A stretch of 13,117 bases of DNA from Chloroflexota bacterium (GTDB lineage: Bacteria > Chloroflexota > Limnocylindria > P2-11E). The DNA lies in the NCBI GenBank assembly GCA_025350745.1, contig JANXXG010000411.1, positions 1 to 13,117 on the forward strand, given 5' to 3'. A program made the position numbers and the translations under genes. Below, in pieces: positions 1-10,768 of the stretch. Every line of letters begins with the position of its first letter. Positions within the stretch are counted from its first letter, which is position 1. The notes below the pieces were generated by a model. It was not told the DNA's origin. It made no database searches and was given only the letters and a program-made list of their open reading frames with translations.

Positions 1-417
1 GTCGACGGCATCCTCCCCGAACAGCCGGTCCAGGAGGCGCACCGCTTCGATCATCCGTGACACCCGCACGCCGGGCCGGTCATAGGCGATCCCGAGCATC
101 TCGTAGTCGCGGACATACCAGCCCGCCCCGAGCCCGAGCTCCACACGGCCGCCCGAAAGGTGATCGAGCGTTGCGATCTCCTTCGCCAGCATGAGCGGAT
201 TCCGGTAGTCGTTGGCGAAGACGTAGCTCCCCACGCGCAGCGTGGTCGTGGCCTCGAGCGCGGCGGCCATCGCCGGGATCGGCGCGAGCTGCTGGGTCAG
301 GTGGTCGGTGATCAGCAGGACGTCGTAACCCAGCTCCTCGATCCGGCGCGCCTTCGCGCGCCACTCGGCGCCCGATTCGGCGCGGGAGGTCGTGATCGCG
401 AAACGGAAGGGCCTCAC
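1..417 (-). CDS. LLM-class F420-dependent oxidoreductase, N-terminal part (truncated by window edge)
   Basis: Reading leftward from a GTG at 417 there are 139 open codons, cut off by the window edge. The translation starts VRPFRFAITT and contains ITDHLTQQLAPIPAMAAA, then ATLDHLSGGRVELGLGAGW. That is the bacterial luciferase-like (TIM-barrel) fold with the LSGGR-x-x-LGLGAGW signature. Similarity from memory is to the MSMEG_2516-type family of probable F420-dependent oxidoreductases. Such enzymes move hydride between reduced deazaflavin F420 and an organic substrate in the cytosol; the substrate here cannot be told. The GTG was chosen because family members begin just before the first strand, which this start matches, and no better in-frame start lies upstream. 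The gene is divergent from the second LLM gene at 441, leaving only 23 bp for both translation starts, so its promoter probably lies inside the neighbour. Confidence 0.85.
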   Translation of the reverse strand, partial: MRPFRFAITTSRAESGAEWRAKARRIEELGYDVLLITDHLTQQLAPIPAMAAALEATTTLRVGSYVFANDYRNPLMLAKEIATLDHLSGGRVELGLGAGWYVRDYEMLGIAYDRPGVRVSRMIEAVRLLDRLFGEDAVD

Positions 418-440
418 CGGTGGGACAATGCGCGCATCTG

Positions 441-1337
441 ATGAAGACCGCACGTGAGGCCGCCGCGCGACTCGGCCGGATCGGGGTCTGGAGCTTCCAG
501 CTCGAGCGGATGACCGCGGCCGACGAGGCCCGCTTCGCGCAGGAGGTCGAGGCCCTCGGCTTCACGGCCCTCTGGATCCCGGAGTCGCTCGGCAGCAAGG
601 AGATCTTCGCCCACGCGAGCATCCTCCTCGCGGCGACGACGACGCTCATCGTCGCGTCCGGCATCGCGAATCTCTGGGCCCGCGACCCGGTGGCGATGTC
701 GAACGGCGCGAGGACCCTGCAGGAGGCCTATGCCGACCGCTTCCTGTGCGGGATCGGGGTCAGCCACAAGCCGGTGATCGATGCGCGCCAGGGCGGCGGG
801 TACGAGAAGCCGCTCGAGCACATGCGCGCGTACCTGGACGCGATGGACCGCTCACCGTTCGTCGGCCCGAACGCCAAGGACCCGCCCGCACCACGCGTGC
901 TCGCGGCACTCGGCCCGCTGATGCTCAAGCTGTCGGCGGAGCGATCGCTCGGCGCGCACCCGTACTTCGTGCCGGTCGAGCACACCCCGATCGCGCGCAA
1001 GGCGCTCGGCCCGCTGGCCCTTCTTGCGACGGAGCAGGCCTGCACCCTTGCGTCCGACCCCGCGAAGGCGCGAGAGATCGCCCGCAGTCACATGAAGCGC
1101 TACCTCCTGCTCGACAACTACGCGAACAATCTCCGGCGCCTCGGCTGGGGCGACGCGGACATCGGGAACGGCGGCAGTGACACGCTGGTCGACGCGATCG
1201 TCGCCTGGGGAGGCACCGACGCGGTGAAAGCGCGCGCCGATGCCCATCTGAAGGGTGGCGCCGACCACGTCTGCCTGCAGGTGCTGGGTGACGACCTCAA
1301 TGGTCAGCTGCGGGCGATCGCCAAGACGCTCCTCTGA
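441..1337 (+). CDS. LLM-class F420-dependent oxidoreductase (MSMEG_4141-like family)
   Basis: This gene encodes 298 aa from the ATG at 441; an in-frame GTG at 420 would add seven residues. The protein begins with a LGRIGVWS strand and continues with EVEALGFTALWIPES, ASGIANLWARDP (about 73-83) and DRFLCGIGVSH (about 99-109). These are features of the luciferase-like TIM-barrel superfamily, closest in memory to the MSMEG_4141-type probable F420-dependent oxidoreductases. The length is normal for that family and no domain is missing. The substrate is unknown. It is cytosolic, with no signal peptide or membrane segment. Its stop overlaps the serA start by one base (TGATG), so the two are probably cotranscribed and coupled. 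It belongs to a different subfamily from the divergent gene at 417, so the pair is not a simple tandem duplication. Confidence 0.88.
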   Translation: MKTAREAAARLGRIGVWSFQLERMTAADEARFAQEVEALGFTALWIPESLGSKEIFAHASILLAATTTLIVASGIANLWARDPVAMSNGARTLQEAYADRFLCGIGVSHKPVIDARQGGGYEKPLEHMRAYLDAMDRSPFVGPNAKDPPAPRVLAALGPLMLKLSAERSLGAHPYFVPVEHTPIARKALGPLALLATEQACTLASDPAKAREIARSHMKRYLLLDNYANNLRRLGWGDADIGNGGSDTLVDAIVAWGGTDAVKARADAHLKGGADHVCLQVLGDDLNGQLRAIAKTLL

Positions 1338-2587
1338 TGCCCACAGTGGTGCCCCGGACCTCTCTCCCCAAGGGCAAGATCAAGGTGCTGCTGCTCGAGT
1401 CGATAGACGCGAGCGCGATCGATGCCTTCAAGAGCGACGGGTACCTCACGGTCGAGAGCCAGAAGAAGGCGCTGTCGGAGCCCGAGCTGGCCCAGGCCGT
1501 CAAGGGTGCGCACCTCTTGGGCATCCGCTCACGGACGCAGGTCACGGCGCGCGTCCTCGAACAGGCCGACAAGCTCATCGGGATCGGATGCTTCTGCATC
1601 GGCACCGATCAGGTCGACGTCGCGGCCGCCGAGGCGCGCGGGATCCCGGTGTTCAACGCGCCGTTCTCGAACACCCGCAGCGTCGCAGAGCTGGTCCTCG
1701 CCGAGATCGTGATGCTCTGCCGCGGCATCCCGCAGCGGAACGCCGCGGCGCATCGAGGCGAGTGGCTGAAGGCGGTCGCCGGGGCGACCGAGGTCCGCGG
1801 CAAGACGCTCGGCATCGTCGGCTACGGGCACATCGGCACGCAGATCGGCCTCCTCGCCGAGGGCGTGGGGATGCGAGTCATCTACCACGACGTCGAGCCG
1901 AAGCTCGCGCTCGGGAACGCGACGCCGGTCGACACGCTCCGGACCCTTCTGCAGCGGTCCGACACCGTCACGCTGCACGTTCCCGATACGGCCGAGACGC
2001 ATCATCTGATCGGCACGGCAGAGCTCGCCCAGATGAAGCGGACCGCGCACCTCATCAATGCGTCGCGGGGCAACGTCGTCGACGTGGACGCGCTCGCCGC
2101 CGCGCTCGAAGCCGGCCGGATCGCGGGCGCGGCGATCGACGTGTTCCCGAGCGAGCCCGAGTCGAACGCGCAGCCGTTCGTCTCGCCACTGACCCGTTTC
2201 GACAACGTGCTCCTCACCCCACATATCGGCGGGAGCACGGTCGAGGCACAGGAGAGCATCGGCCTCGAGGTCGCCGCGAAGCTCCTCAAGTACAGCAACA
2301 ACGGCTCGACGATGACCGCGGTCAACTTCCCGGAGGTCTCGCTCCCGGAGCATCGCGGCAAGCACCGGCTCCTCCATACGCATCGCAACGTGCCGGGGAT
2401 GCTCGCGGCGCTGAACGCCGTGCTGGCCGCCGCGAAGATCAATATCGCGAGCCAGTACCTCGAGACGAGCAGGCGCGTGGGCTACGCCGTCATCGATGTG
2501 GACGGCGCGGACCGGCCCCTCTCCGCGACGCTCAGGAAGCGGCTGGACGCGATCGAGGGGACGATCCGGACGCGGGTCCTGTACTAG
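1337..2587 (+). CDS. serA: D-3-phosphoglycerate dehydrogenase, E. coli-type with C-terminal ACT domain
   Basis: SerA (416 aa) oxidises 3-phosphoglycerate to 3-phosphohydroxypyruvate with NAD+, the first step of serine synthesis. The sequence follows E. coli SerA almost collinearly: GIGCFCIGTDQVD (about 82-94), FNAPFSNTRSVAELV, the Rossmann motif GYGHIG (162-167), and catalytic Arg244 (NASRG), Glu273 (FPSEP) and His296 (TPHIGGS). A C-terminal ACT domain covers about 345-416. The serine-binding residues of the E. coli ACT interface appear conserved as His349, Asn351 and Asn369, so feedback inhibition by serine is likely. It lacks the extra allosteric-substrate-binding domain of the long mycobacterial-type enzyme. 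The start overlaps the LLM stop. Its 3' end overlaps leuD, on the opposite strand, by 56 bp. Confidence 0.97.
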   Translation: MPTVVPRTSLPKGKIKVLLLESIDASAIDAFKSDGYLTVESQKKALSEPELAQAVKGAHLLGIRSRTQVTARVLEQADKLIGIGCFCIGTDQVDVAAAEARGIPVFNAPFSNTRSVAELVLAEIVMLCRGIPQRNAAAHRGEWLKAVAGATEVRGKTLGIVGYGHIGTQIGLLAEGVGMRVIYHDVEPKLALGNATPVDTLRTLLQRSDTVTLHVPDTAETHHLIGTAELAQMKRTAHLINASRGNVVDVDALAAALEAGRIAGAAIDVFPSEPESNAQPFVSPLTRFDNVLLTPHIGGSTVEAQESIGLEVAAKLLKYSNNGSTMTAVNFPEVSLPEHRGKHRLLHTHRNVPGMLAALNAVLAAAKINIASQYLETSRRVGYAVIDVDGADRPLSATLRKRLDAIEGTIRTRVLY

Positions 2588-3176
2588 CGACCCGCGGGAG
2601 CCAGTGTGGCCGGCGGGCCTCGTACGCCGCGATCTCGCTGTCGTGCGCGAGGCTCAGGTCGATCTCGTCGTGTCCGGCGAGAAGGCGGGCGCGCGTGCTC
2701 TCGTCGATGAGGAATGGCCCGCGATAGTCGAGAGCGGGCACCTCGACGACCCGGTGCTCGACATCGACCGTGACGGGGGTGGCCGGCTCGGCGCGGACCG
2801 CCGCGAGGATCCGCCCGACGTCCGCGTCGGGCAGCTCCGCGAGCACCAGCCCGACCGCCAAACAATTCGAGCGGAAGATGTCCGCGAAGCTCGGCGCGAT
2901 GATCGCGCGGAAGCCGCGGTCCTCGAGGGCCCACGCCGCATGCTCCCGGGAGCTTCCGCAGCCGAAGTTCGCGCCCGTCACGAGCACGCTCGCGCCATCG
3001 AAGCGCGGGTCGTTCATGACGAACGACGGATCCAGGCACCAGGCCGAGAACAGTCCTGCGCCGTAGCCGGTCCGCTCGATCCGCTTCAGCCAATCGCTGG
3101 GGATGATCTGGTCCGTATCGACGTTCGCGCGATCGAGTGGAAGCGCCCGTCCGGTGACGCGGGAGACTGCCCTCAT
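2532..3176 (-). CDS. leuD: 3-isopropylmalate dehydratase small subunit
   Basis: LeuD (214 aa) is the small swivelling subunit that joins LeuC to isomerise 2-isopropylmalate to 3-isopropylmalate in leucine synthesis. Visible motifs are NVDTDQIIPSDWLKR (18-32), TGANFGCGSSREHAAWAL (67-84) and FADIFRSNC (97-105), all typical of the aconitase-family swivel domain. The ATG at 3176 overlaps the leuC TGA by one base, and there is no separate Shine-Dalgarno, so it is translationally coupled. Family members usually end soon after a motif like YEARRPHWLP (about residue 195). This protein runs about 15 residues further in a Ser/Pro/Ala/Gly/Arg tail encoded by DNA antisense to the end of serA. It is the last gene of the BCAA operon, and no terminator is visible after it. 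Confidence 0.96.
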   Translation of the reverse strand: MRAVSRVTGRALPLDRANVDTDQIIPSDWLKRIERTGYGAGLFSAWCLDPSFVMNDPRFDGASVLVTGANFGCGSSREHAAWALEDRGFRAIIAPSFADIFRSNCLAVGLVLAELPDADVGRILAAVRAEPATPVTVDVEHRVVEVPALDYRGPFLIDESTRARLLAGHDEIDLSLAHDSEIAAYEARRPHWLPRVASTGPASGSSPRSRPAAS

Positions 3177-4576
3177 CAGCTGAGATCCGCGGGTGACGCG
3201 AGGTGTCCGGCGATGGCGGTGGCCGCGGCGACGGCCGGCGAGACGAGATGGGTGCGCGCGCCCGGTCCCTGACGGCCCTCGAAATTCCGATTCGACGTTG
3301 ACGCGACACGCTCGCCCGGCGCGGCCACGTCGTCGTTCATCCCGAGGCACATCGAGCAGCCGGCGCTGCGCCATTCGAAGCCTGCATCCGTGAAGACACG
3401 GTCGAGGCCCTCGGCCTCGGCCTGCGCCTTGACGGCCATCGACCCGGGCACCGCGAGCGCCCGCAGTCCGGCGCGTACCCGGCGGCCGCGCAGCACGGAG
3501 GCCGCGGCCCGCAGATCCTCGATCCTGCCGTTCGTGCACGATCCAAGGAACACGGAGTCGACGGCGATGTCCCGCATCGCCGTACCGGCGCGGAGATCCA
3601 TGTACGTGAGCGCGCGCCGGGCGCTTTCCTGCGCGGCAGGACCGTCGAACGCGTCGGGATCCGGTACCCGGCCATCGATCGCGACGGCCTGCGCAGGGTT
3701 GGTCCCCCACGTCACGTACGGCCGCAGCTGCGCACCGTCGATGCGGACCTCACGGTCGAATGCCGCGTCCGGATCGGTCGCGAGGCCCCGCCAGTGATCG
3801 ATGGCCCGCTCCCGGTCCGCGCCGGACGGCGCGTACGGACGGCCCTCGAGGTACGCGAACGTGGTGTCGTCCGGCGCGATCATGCCGGCGCGTGCGCCGG
3901 CTTCGATCGACATGTTGCACACGGTCATCCGACCCTCCATCGAAAGCGAACGGATCGCGTGGCCGCGGTACTCGATGATGTGGCCGGTCCCACCACCCGT
4001 GCCGATACGCGCGATGATCCCGAGGATGATGTCCTTCGCGCTCACGTCCGCCGGCGCGGCCCCATCGATCGTCACGGCCATGGTCTTGGGCCGCGCGCGC
4101 GGGATCGTCTGTGTCGCCAGCACGTGCTCGACGTCGCTCGTGCCGATCCCGAACGCGATCGCACCAAGCGCGCCGTGGGTCGAGGTGTGGCTATCGCCGC
4201 ACACGATCACCATGCCCGGCTGGCTGAGCCCGAGCTGTGGACCGATGACATGCACGATGCCCTGGCGCGCGTCGCCCATCGGGTAGAGGCGGATGCCAAA
4301 TTCGGCGCAGTTCCGCGTCAGGGCGTCGATCTGGCGAGCCGCGACCTGGTCGGCGATCGGCCTGCCGAGCACGGTCGGGATGTTGTGATCGGCGGTCGCG
4401 AGCGTGAGGTCGGGGCGACGGACCGCACGGCCCGCCAGGCGGAGCCCCTCGAACGCCTGCGGTGACGTCACCTCGTGCACCAGATGAAGGTCCACGTAGA
4501 GGAGGTCGGGCTCGCCGTCCTGACGATGAATGACAGGCTCGTCCCAGACCTTTTCCGCGAGCGACCGCCCGGTCAT
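3176..4576 (-). CDS. leuC: 3-isopropylmalate dehydratase large subunit
   Basis: LeuC (466 aa, the same length as E. coli LeuC) is the [4Fe-4S] catalytic subunit of isopropylmalate isomerase. The start is [16 protein letters not shown] after the initiator Met. Substrate and cluster motifs include TADHNIPT (61-68), [19 protein letters not shown] (125-143) and [15 protein letters not shown] (341-355). The cluster ligands are Cys347, Cys407 and Cys410 ([10 protein letters not shown]), at the same numbers as in E. coli. The ATG at 4576 overlaps the ilvA stop as TGATG, and its own stop overlaps leuD in the same way, giving coupled expression and probably matched amounts of the two subunits. A long upstream extension of this frame is open but runs inside ilvA and is not coding. 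Nothing looks damaged. Confidence 0.97.
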   Translation of the reverse strand: MTGRSLAEKVWDEPVIHRQDGEPDLLYVDLHLVHEVTSPQAFEGLRLAGRAVRRPDLTLATADHNIPTVLGRPIADQVAARQIDALTRNCAEFGIRLYPMGDARQGIVHVIGPQLGLSQPGMVIVCGDSHTSTHGALGAIAFGIGTSDVEHVLATQTIPRARPKTMAVTIDGAAPADVSAKDIILGIIARIGTGGGTGHIIEYRGHAIRSLSMEGRMTVCNMSIEAGARAGMIAPDDTTFAYLEGRPYAPSGADRERAIDHWRGLATDPDAAFDREVRIDGAQLRPYVTWGTNPAQAVAIDGRVPDPDAFDGPAAQESARRALTYMDLRAGTAMRDIAVDSVFLGSCTNGRIEDLRAAASVLRGRRVRAGLRALAVPGSMAVKAQAEAEGLDRVFTDAGFEWRSAGCSMCLGMNDDVAAPGERVASTSNRNFEGRQGPGARTHLVSPAVAAATAIAGHLASPADLS

Positions 4577-5816
4577 CAGGCGACCGGCTGCACGTTGATG
4601 AGCTGCTCGGCGGGGAAACCCGACCTCCGCAGGAGCGCGAGCACATCCTGCGCGTGCGCGGCATCGCGGGTGTCGACGATGACATCGAGGCCGACGCGGC
4701 CGAGCGCGGTGTACGGACCGACGCGGTGGATGCCGACATGGAGGATGTTGATGTGCTCGTCGCCGAGGATGCCGGTGAGCTCGTGCAGCTGTCCCGGACG
4801 GTCGTCGAGCCACGTGCGGAACGCGAGGTAGCGGCCGGCGCTCGCGAGACCCTGCTGCACGACCTTGCCCAACAGATTGGGGTCGATGTTGCCGCCGCTC
4901 ACGATGATGCCGACCCGCTTTCCGGCCAACGCACCGGCCCCATCGAGCATCGCCGCGACCCCCGCCGCGCCGGCGGCCTCAGCGAGGAGCTTGTGGCGCT
5001 CGAGGAGCAGGACCATCGCCCGGGCGATGGCCTCATCCGTGACGACGCGCATCGTGACGCCGCTTCCCCGCGCGATCGCGACGGTGCGCAGAGCGGGCTC
5101 GCGCACCGCGATGCCGTCGGCGATGGTCGACGCACCGCCGGAGACCACTGATCCGCTCCGGACCGCGTCGACGAACGCGCTGGCCCCCGCCGCCTGGACG
5201 CCGACGAGCTGCACGGCCGCATGCGCCTCGGCGACCGCGAGGGCAGTACCCGCAAGAAGACCCCCACCACCCACGGGGACCACGATGGCGTCGAGGTCAG
5301 AACGGTCTTCGAGCATCTCGCGCGCGACGGTCCCCTGACCGGCGATGACAGCAGGATCATCGAAGGCATGGAGATAGACCGCGCCGCGCCGATCCGCGAG
5401 ATCGCGCGCGGCGGCGTAGGCCTCGTCGTATCCGGCGCCCGTGATGACCACCTCTGCTCCGGCGCGCTGGATGGCGGTGAGCTTCGCGAGAGGCACGCCG
5501 CGTGGAAGCACGACACACGCTGGGATCCCGAGCGTTGCGGCGCCCACCGCGACCCCGAGGCCGTGGTTGCCCGCCGATGCGGTCACGACCCCCCGGGTGC
5601 GCTCCTCCGCGTCGAGCGTGAGCAGCTTGGCGAGCGCGCCGCGGATCTTGAACGCACCCGTCCGCTGCAGGTTCTCGAGCTTGAGGTGGATCTCGCAGCC
5701 GGCGAGGTCCGAGAGATCGGGCGACGCGACGAAGGGCGTGCGCTCGACGCGGCCGGCGATGGCCGCGGCGGCCGCCGCGACGGTCGTCGGCGTCGAGGCC
5801 GTGGCGACCGCTCCGC

Positions 5817-5820
<4 letters not shown>
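4576..5820 (-). CDS. ilvA: Threonine ammonia-lyase (threonine deaminase), medium form with one ACT domain
   Basis: IlvA (414 aa) is a PLP enzyme that deaminates threonine to 2-oxobutyrate, the entry to isoleucine synthesis. The PLP lysine is Lys58 in [16 protein letters not shown] (82-87) and the phosphate-binding glycine loop GGGGLLAG (184-191) follow, then IIVSGGNID (305-313). A single ACT domain (about 331-405) begins near [16 protein letters not shown], which matches the one-ACT medium form rather than the two-ACT E. coli IlvA. I chose the GTG at 5820 because it overlaps the ilvD stop as GTGA and yields a normal N-terminus; the frame stays open upstream to 5910, but only inside ilvD. Position among ilv and leu genes argues for a biosynthetic rather than catabolic role. 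The ACT domain probably senses isoleucine or valine, which is inference. Confidence 0.95.
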
Positions 5821-9229
<3,409 letters not shown>

Positions 9230-9448
9230 CTAGATCCACATCGGCAGGTCGGCGTCCGGGTGGCCGTAGGCCTCGACGCAGATGGTCATGAGCTGGATGT
9301 CGGAGAGCTCTTCGGGCACGAAGCCGTAGCGCGTGACGAGCGCCCGGGCGTGGCGGAGCTGCTCGTCACCGAAGGGCATGCCCAGACGGGCCATCCGCTC
9401 GCCGAACGATTCCCGTGCCGCCCCCGCTGGGATATGGGTCGCGTCCAC
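9230..9448 (-). CDS. Small ORF B: unrecognised 72-aa protein, paralogue of small ORF A
   Basis: I do not recognise this family. A GTG start overlaps the ilvC stop (TAGTG), with a modest AGGGG seven bases upstream. The stop lies 3 nt before leuA. The protein is charged and probably mostly helical, with no signal peptide or membrane segment. It carries RMARLGMPFGDEQLRHA near residues 18-34 and ends in LMTICVEAY then DADLPMWI. That C-terminal pattern, and about 48% identity over 62 gapless positions (by eye), recurs in the 64-aa protein encoded just before ilvB. Two diverged copies with aligned reading frames in one operon are strong evidence that both are translated proteins. Its place between ilvC and leuA suggests a role in BCAA synthesis, for example binding or tuning LeuA, or simply coupling its translation. 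Both ideas are inference. Confidence 0.85.
   Translation of the reverse strand: MDATHIPAGAARESFGERMARLGMPFGDEQLRHARALVTRYGFVPEELSDIQLMTICVEAYGHPDADLPMWI
9267..9293. repeat. 27-bp exact direct repeat, copy 1 (inside small ORF B)
   Basis: This block is identical, base for base, to 12517-12543. On the minus strand it encodes the LMTICVEA core of small ORF B (with the first base pair of the next Tyr codon). The copies are about 3.25 kb apart and in the same orientation and reading frame. Third codon positions match as well as the protein, although the two proteins are only about half identical overall. Confidence 0.9.
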
Positions 9449-10494
9449 TACGCGACCCCTGCCGGCTCACGCTTCGCCGGCGGCGTCGCGGGCTGGCCGA
9501 ACTCCTTCTTCGGCAGCCAGGGCATCATCGCCCGGAGCGAGCGCCCGACCTGCTCGAGCTGAGAGCTCTGCTCCTTTGCCCGCGTCGCGAGGAGCTCCGG
9601 AGAGCCGGCGCGCGCCTCGGCGATCCAGCGCTTCGCGAAGCTGCCGTCCTTGATCTCGGCGAGCACGTCCTTCATGGTCTGGCGGACGCGCGCGTCGATG
9701 ACCCGCTTGCCGGAGACGTAGTCCCCGTACTCCGCCGTGTCGCTCACGGAGTACCGCATGTACGAAAGACCGCCTTCGTACATGAGGTCGACGATGAGCT
9801 TCATCTCGTTCAGGCATTCGAAGTACGCGATCTCAGGCTGATACCCGGCCTCGACGAGCGTCTCGAAGCCGGCCTTCACGAGCTCTGAGATGCCACCGCA
9901 GAGGACCGCCTGCTCACCAAAGAGATCGGTCTCGACCTCTTCCGCGAAGGTCGTTTCGATCACGCCCGCGCGGGTGGACCCCACGGCCTGCGCGTACGCG
10001 AGCGCGGTCGCCTTGGCGTGGCCGCTCGCGTCCTGATGGACGGCGACGAGCGCCGGCACGCCCTTGCCTTCGACAAAGAGCTCGCGCATGCGGTGACCGG
10101 GTGCCTTCGGGGCGATGAGGACGACGTCGATGTCCGGTGAGGCGACGATCTCCTTGAAGTGGACCGAGAATGCGTGCGCGACGACGATCGTGCGGCCGCG
10201 CCCGAGCGACGGCGCGATCTTCTCATACACGCTCCGGTGCTTCGGATCCGGCACGAGGATCACGATGACGTCGGCGTTGCGCGCCGCATCCGCGACCTCC
10301 CGGACGTCGAAGCCGTCCTTCTCGGCGGTCGCCCAGCTCTTGCTGCCGGCCGCGAGACCGATGACGACCTCGTGCCCGCTGTCGCGCAGGTTCTGCGCGT
10401 GGGCGTGGCCCTGGCTGCCGTAGCCGATGACCGCGATGGTCTTGCCCGCGAGCGCGCGCGGGTCGGCGTGCTTGTCGTAGTAGATGGTGGCCAT
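9448..10494 (-). CDS. ilvC: Ketol-acid reductoisomerase (class I, short form)
   Basis: IlvC (348 aa) isomerises and reduces acetolactate or acetohydroxybutyrate to the dihydroxy acids. The Rossmann motif is [17 protein letters not shown] (24-40). His107 and Lys130 (AHAFS, APKAPGH) precede the knotted C-terminal domain. Its Mg ligands are Asp190 and Glu194 (DLFGEQ) and Glu226 and Glu230 (FECLNE), with Ser251 in [12 protein letters not shown]. The cofactor loop reads GLAAGSKSW, where most NADPH-using relatives have GLR-x-GS; the arginine is alanine (Ala48), so cofactor preference is worth testing. The frame is open upstream to 10728, but the ATG at 10494 has the best ribosome-binding site of the operon and fits the family length. 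It lies 16 nt after the small AHAS subunit gene, and its stop overlaps small ORF B. Confidence 0.97.
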   Translation of the reverse strand: MATIYYDKHADPRALAGKTIAVIGYGSQGHAHAQNLRDSGHEVVIGLAAGSKSWATAEKDGFDVREVADAARNADVIVILVPDPKHRSVYEKIAPSLGRGRTIVVAHAFSVHFKEIVASPDIDVVLIAPKAPGHRMRELFVEGKGVPALVAVHQDASGHAKATALAYAQAVGSTRAGVIETTFAEEVETDLFGEQAVLCGGISELVKAGFETLVEAGYQPEIAYFECLNEMKLIVDLMYEGGLSYMRYSVSDTAEYGDYVSGKRVIDARVRQTMKDVLAEIKDGSFAKRWIAEARAGSPELLATRAKEQSSQLEQVGRSLRAMMPWLPKKEFGQPATPPAKREPAGVA

Positions 10495-10508
10495 CTCTTC
10501 CTCCTCGG
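10495..10508 (-). promoter_or_regulatory. Strong Shine-Dalgarno of ilvC
   Basis: The minus strand reads GAGGAGGAAGAG directly before the ilvC ATG, with an AGGAGG core 5 nt from the start. It decides the ilvC start against the longer open frame. It is one of the few independent ribosome-binding sites in the operon, which suggests higher translation of ilvC than of its coupled neighbours. Confidence 0.85.
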
Positions 10509-10510
10509 TT

Positions 10511-10768
10511 CTAGGACGCGATGCGATCGTGGTCGCCAAGACGCGCGTGACGGACGTCGATGAGCGCTGAGAACTGGCCGAGAGCCAACGCGGCTTCCTT
10601 TGGGGGCGCGCCGGCTTCGATCCGGATGGACCAACGGTCGCCTGCGGCTTCGGCGTGGAAGGTGCGCAGGCCGAGGTGGCGGCGGCGGACCACGGACAAC
10701 ACCCGTTCGATCGCGCCGGGGACGGCATCCACGCTGAGCTCGAAGGTGTGCTGCGGGTCGTCGTTCAC
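10511..10768 (-). CDS. ilvM: Acetolactate synthase small (regulatory) subunit, single ACT domain, IlvM-like
   Basis: This 85-aa protein is essentially one ACT domain and pairs with IlvB to form acetohydroxyacid synthase (AHAS). The stretch [19 protein letters not shown] (21-39) aligns with E. coli IlvM (ERVLRVVRHRGFHVCSM). It lacks the second domain of the usual 160-aa IlvN/IlvH proteins. Positions corresponding to the two valine-binding asparagines of IlvH (Asn11 and Asn29) are Ala15 and Gly33 by my alignment, so valine inhibition may be weak or absent, as reported for IlvM-containing AHAS II. The GTG at 10768 overlaps the ilvB stop by 4 bp (GTGA); the open frame further upstream is a shadow of ilvB. 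The symbol ilvN would also be defensible. Confidence 0.87.
   Translation of the reverse strand: MNDDPQHTFELSVDAVPGAIERVLSVVRRRHLGLRTFHAEAAGDRWSIRIEAGAPPKEAALALGQFSALIDVRHARLGDHDRIAS

Noticed and set aside
414..821. Minus-strand open frame antisense to the LLM gene
   Set aside because: Its translation is Arg-rich with no recognisable motif, whereas the + strand frame is a full luciferase-family protein.
1255..2727. 490-codon + strand open frame across serA
   Set aside because: It is an Arg/Ala/Gly-rich high-GC shadow of serA in another frame, with no motif.
3179..3710. Long N-terminal extension of leuD upstream of 3176
   Set aside because: The extension is the out-of-frame shadow of leuC; LeuD homology begins at the ATG overlapping the leuC stop.
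10495..10728. N-terminal extension of ilvC upstream of 10494
   Set aside because: It overlaps the small AHAS subunit gene in another frame and has no family similarity; the AGGAGG site fixes the start at 10494.
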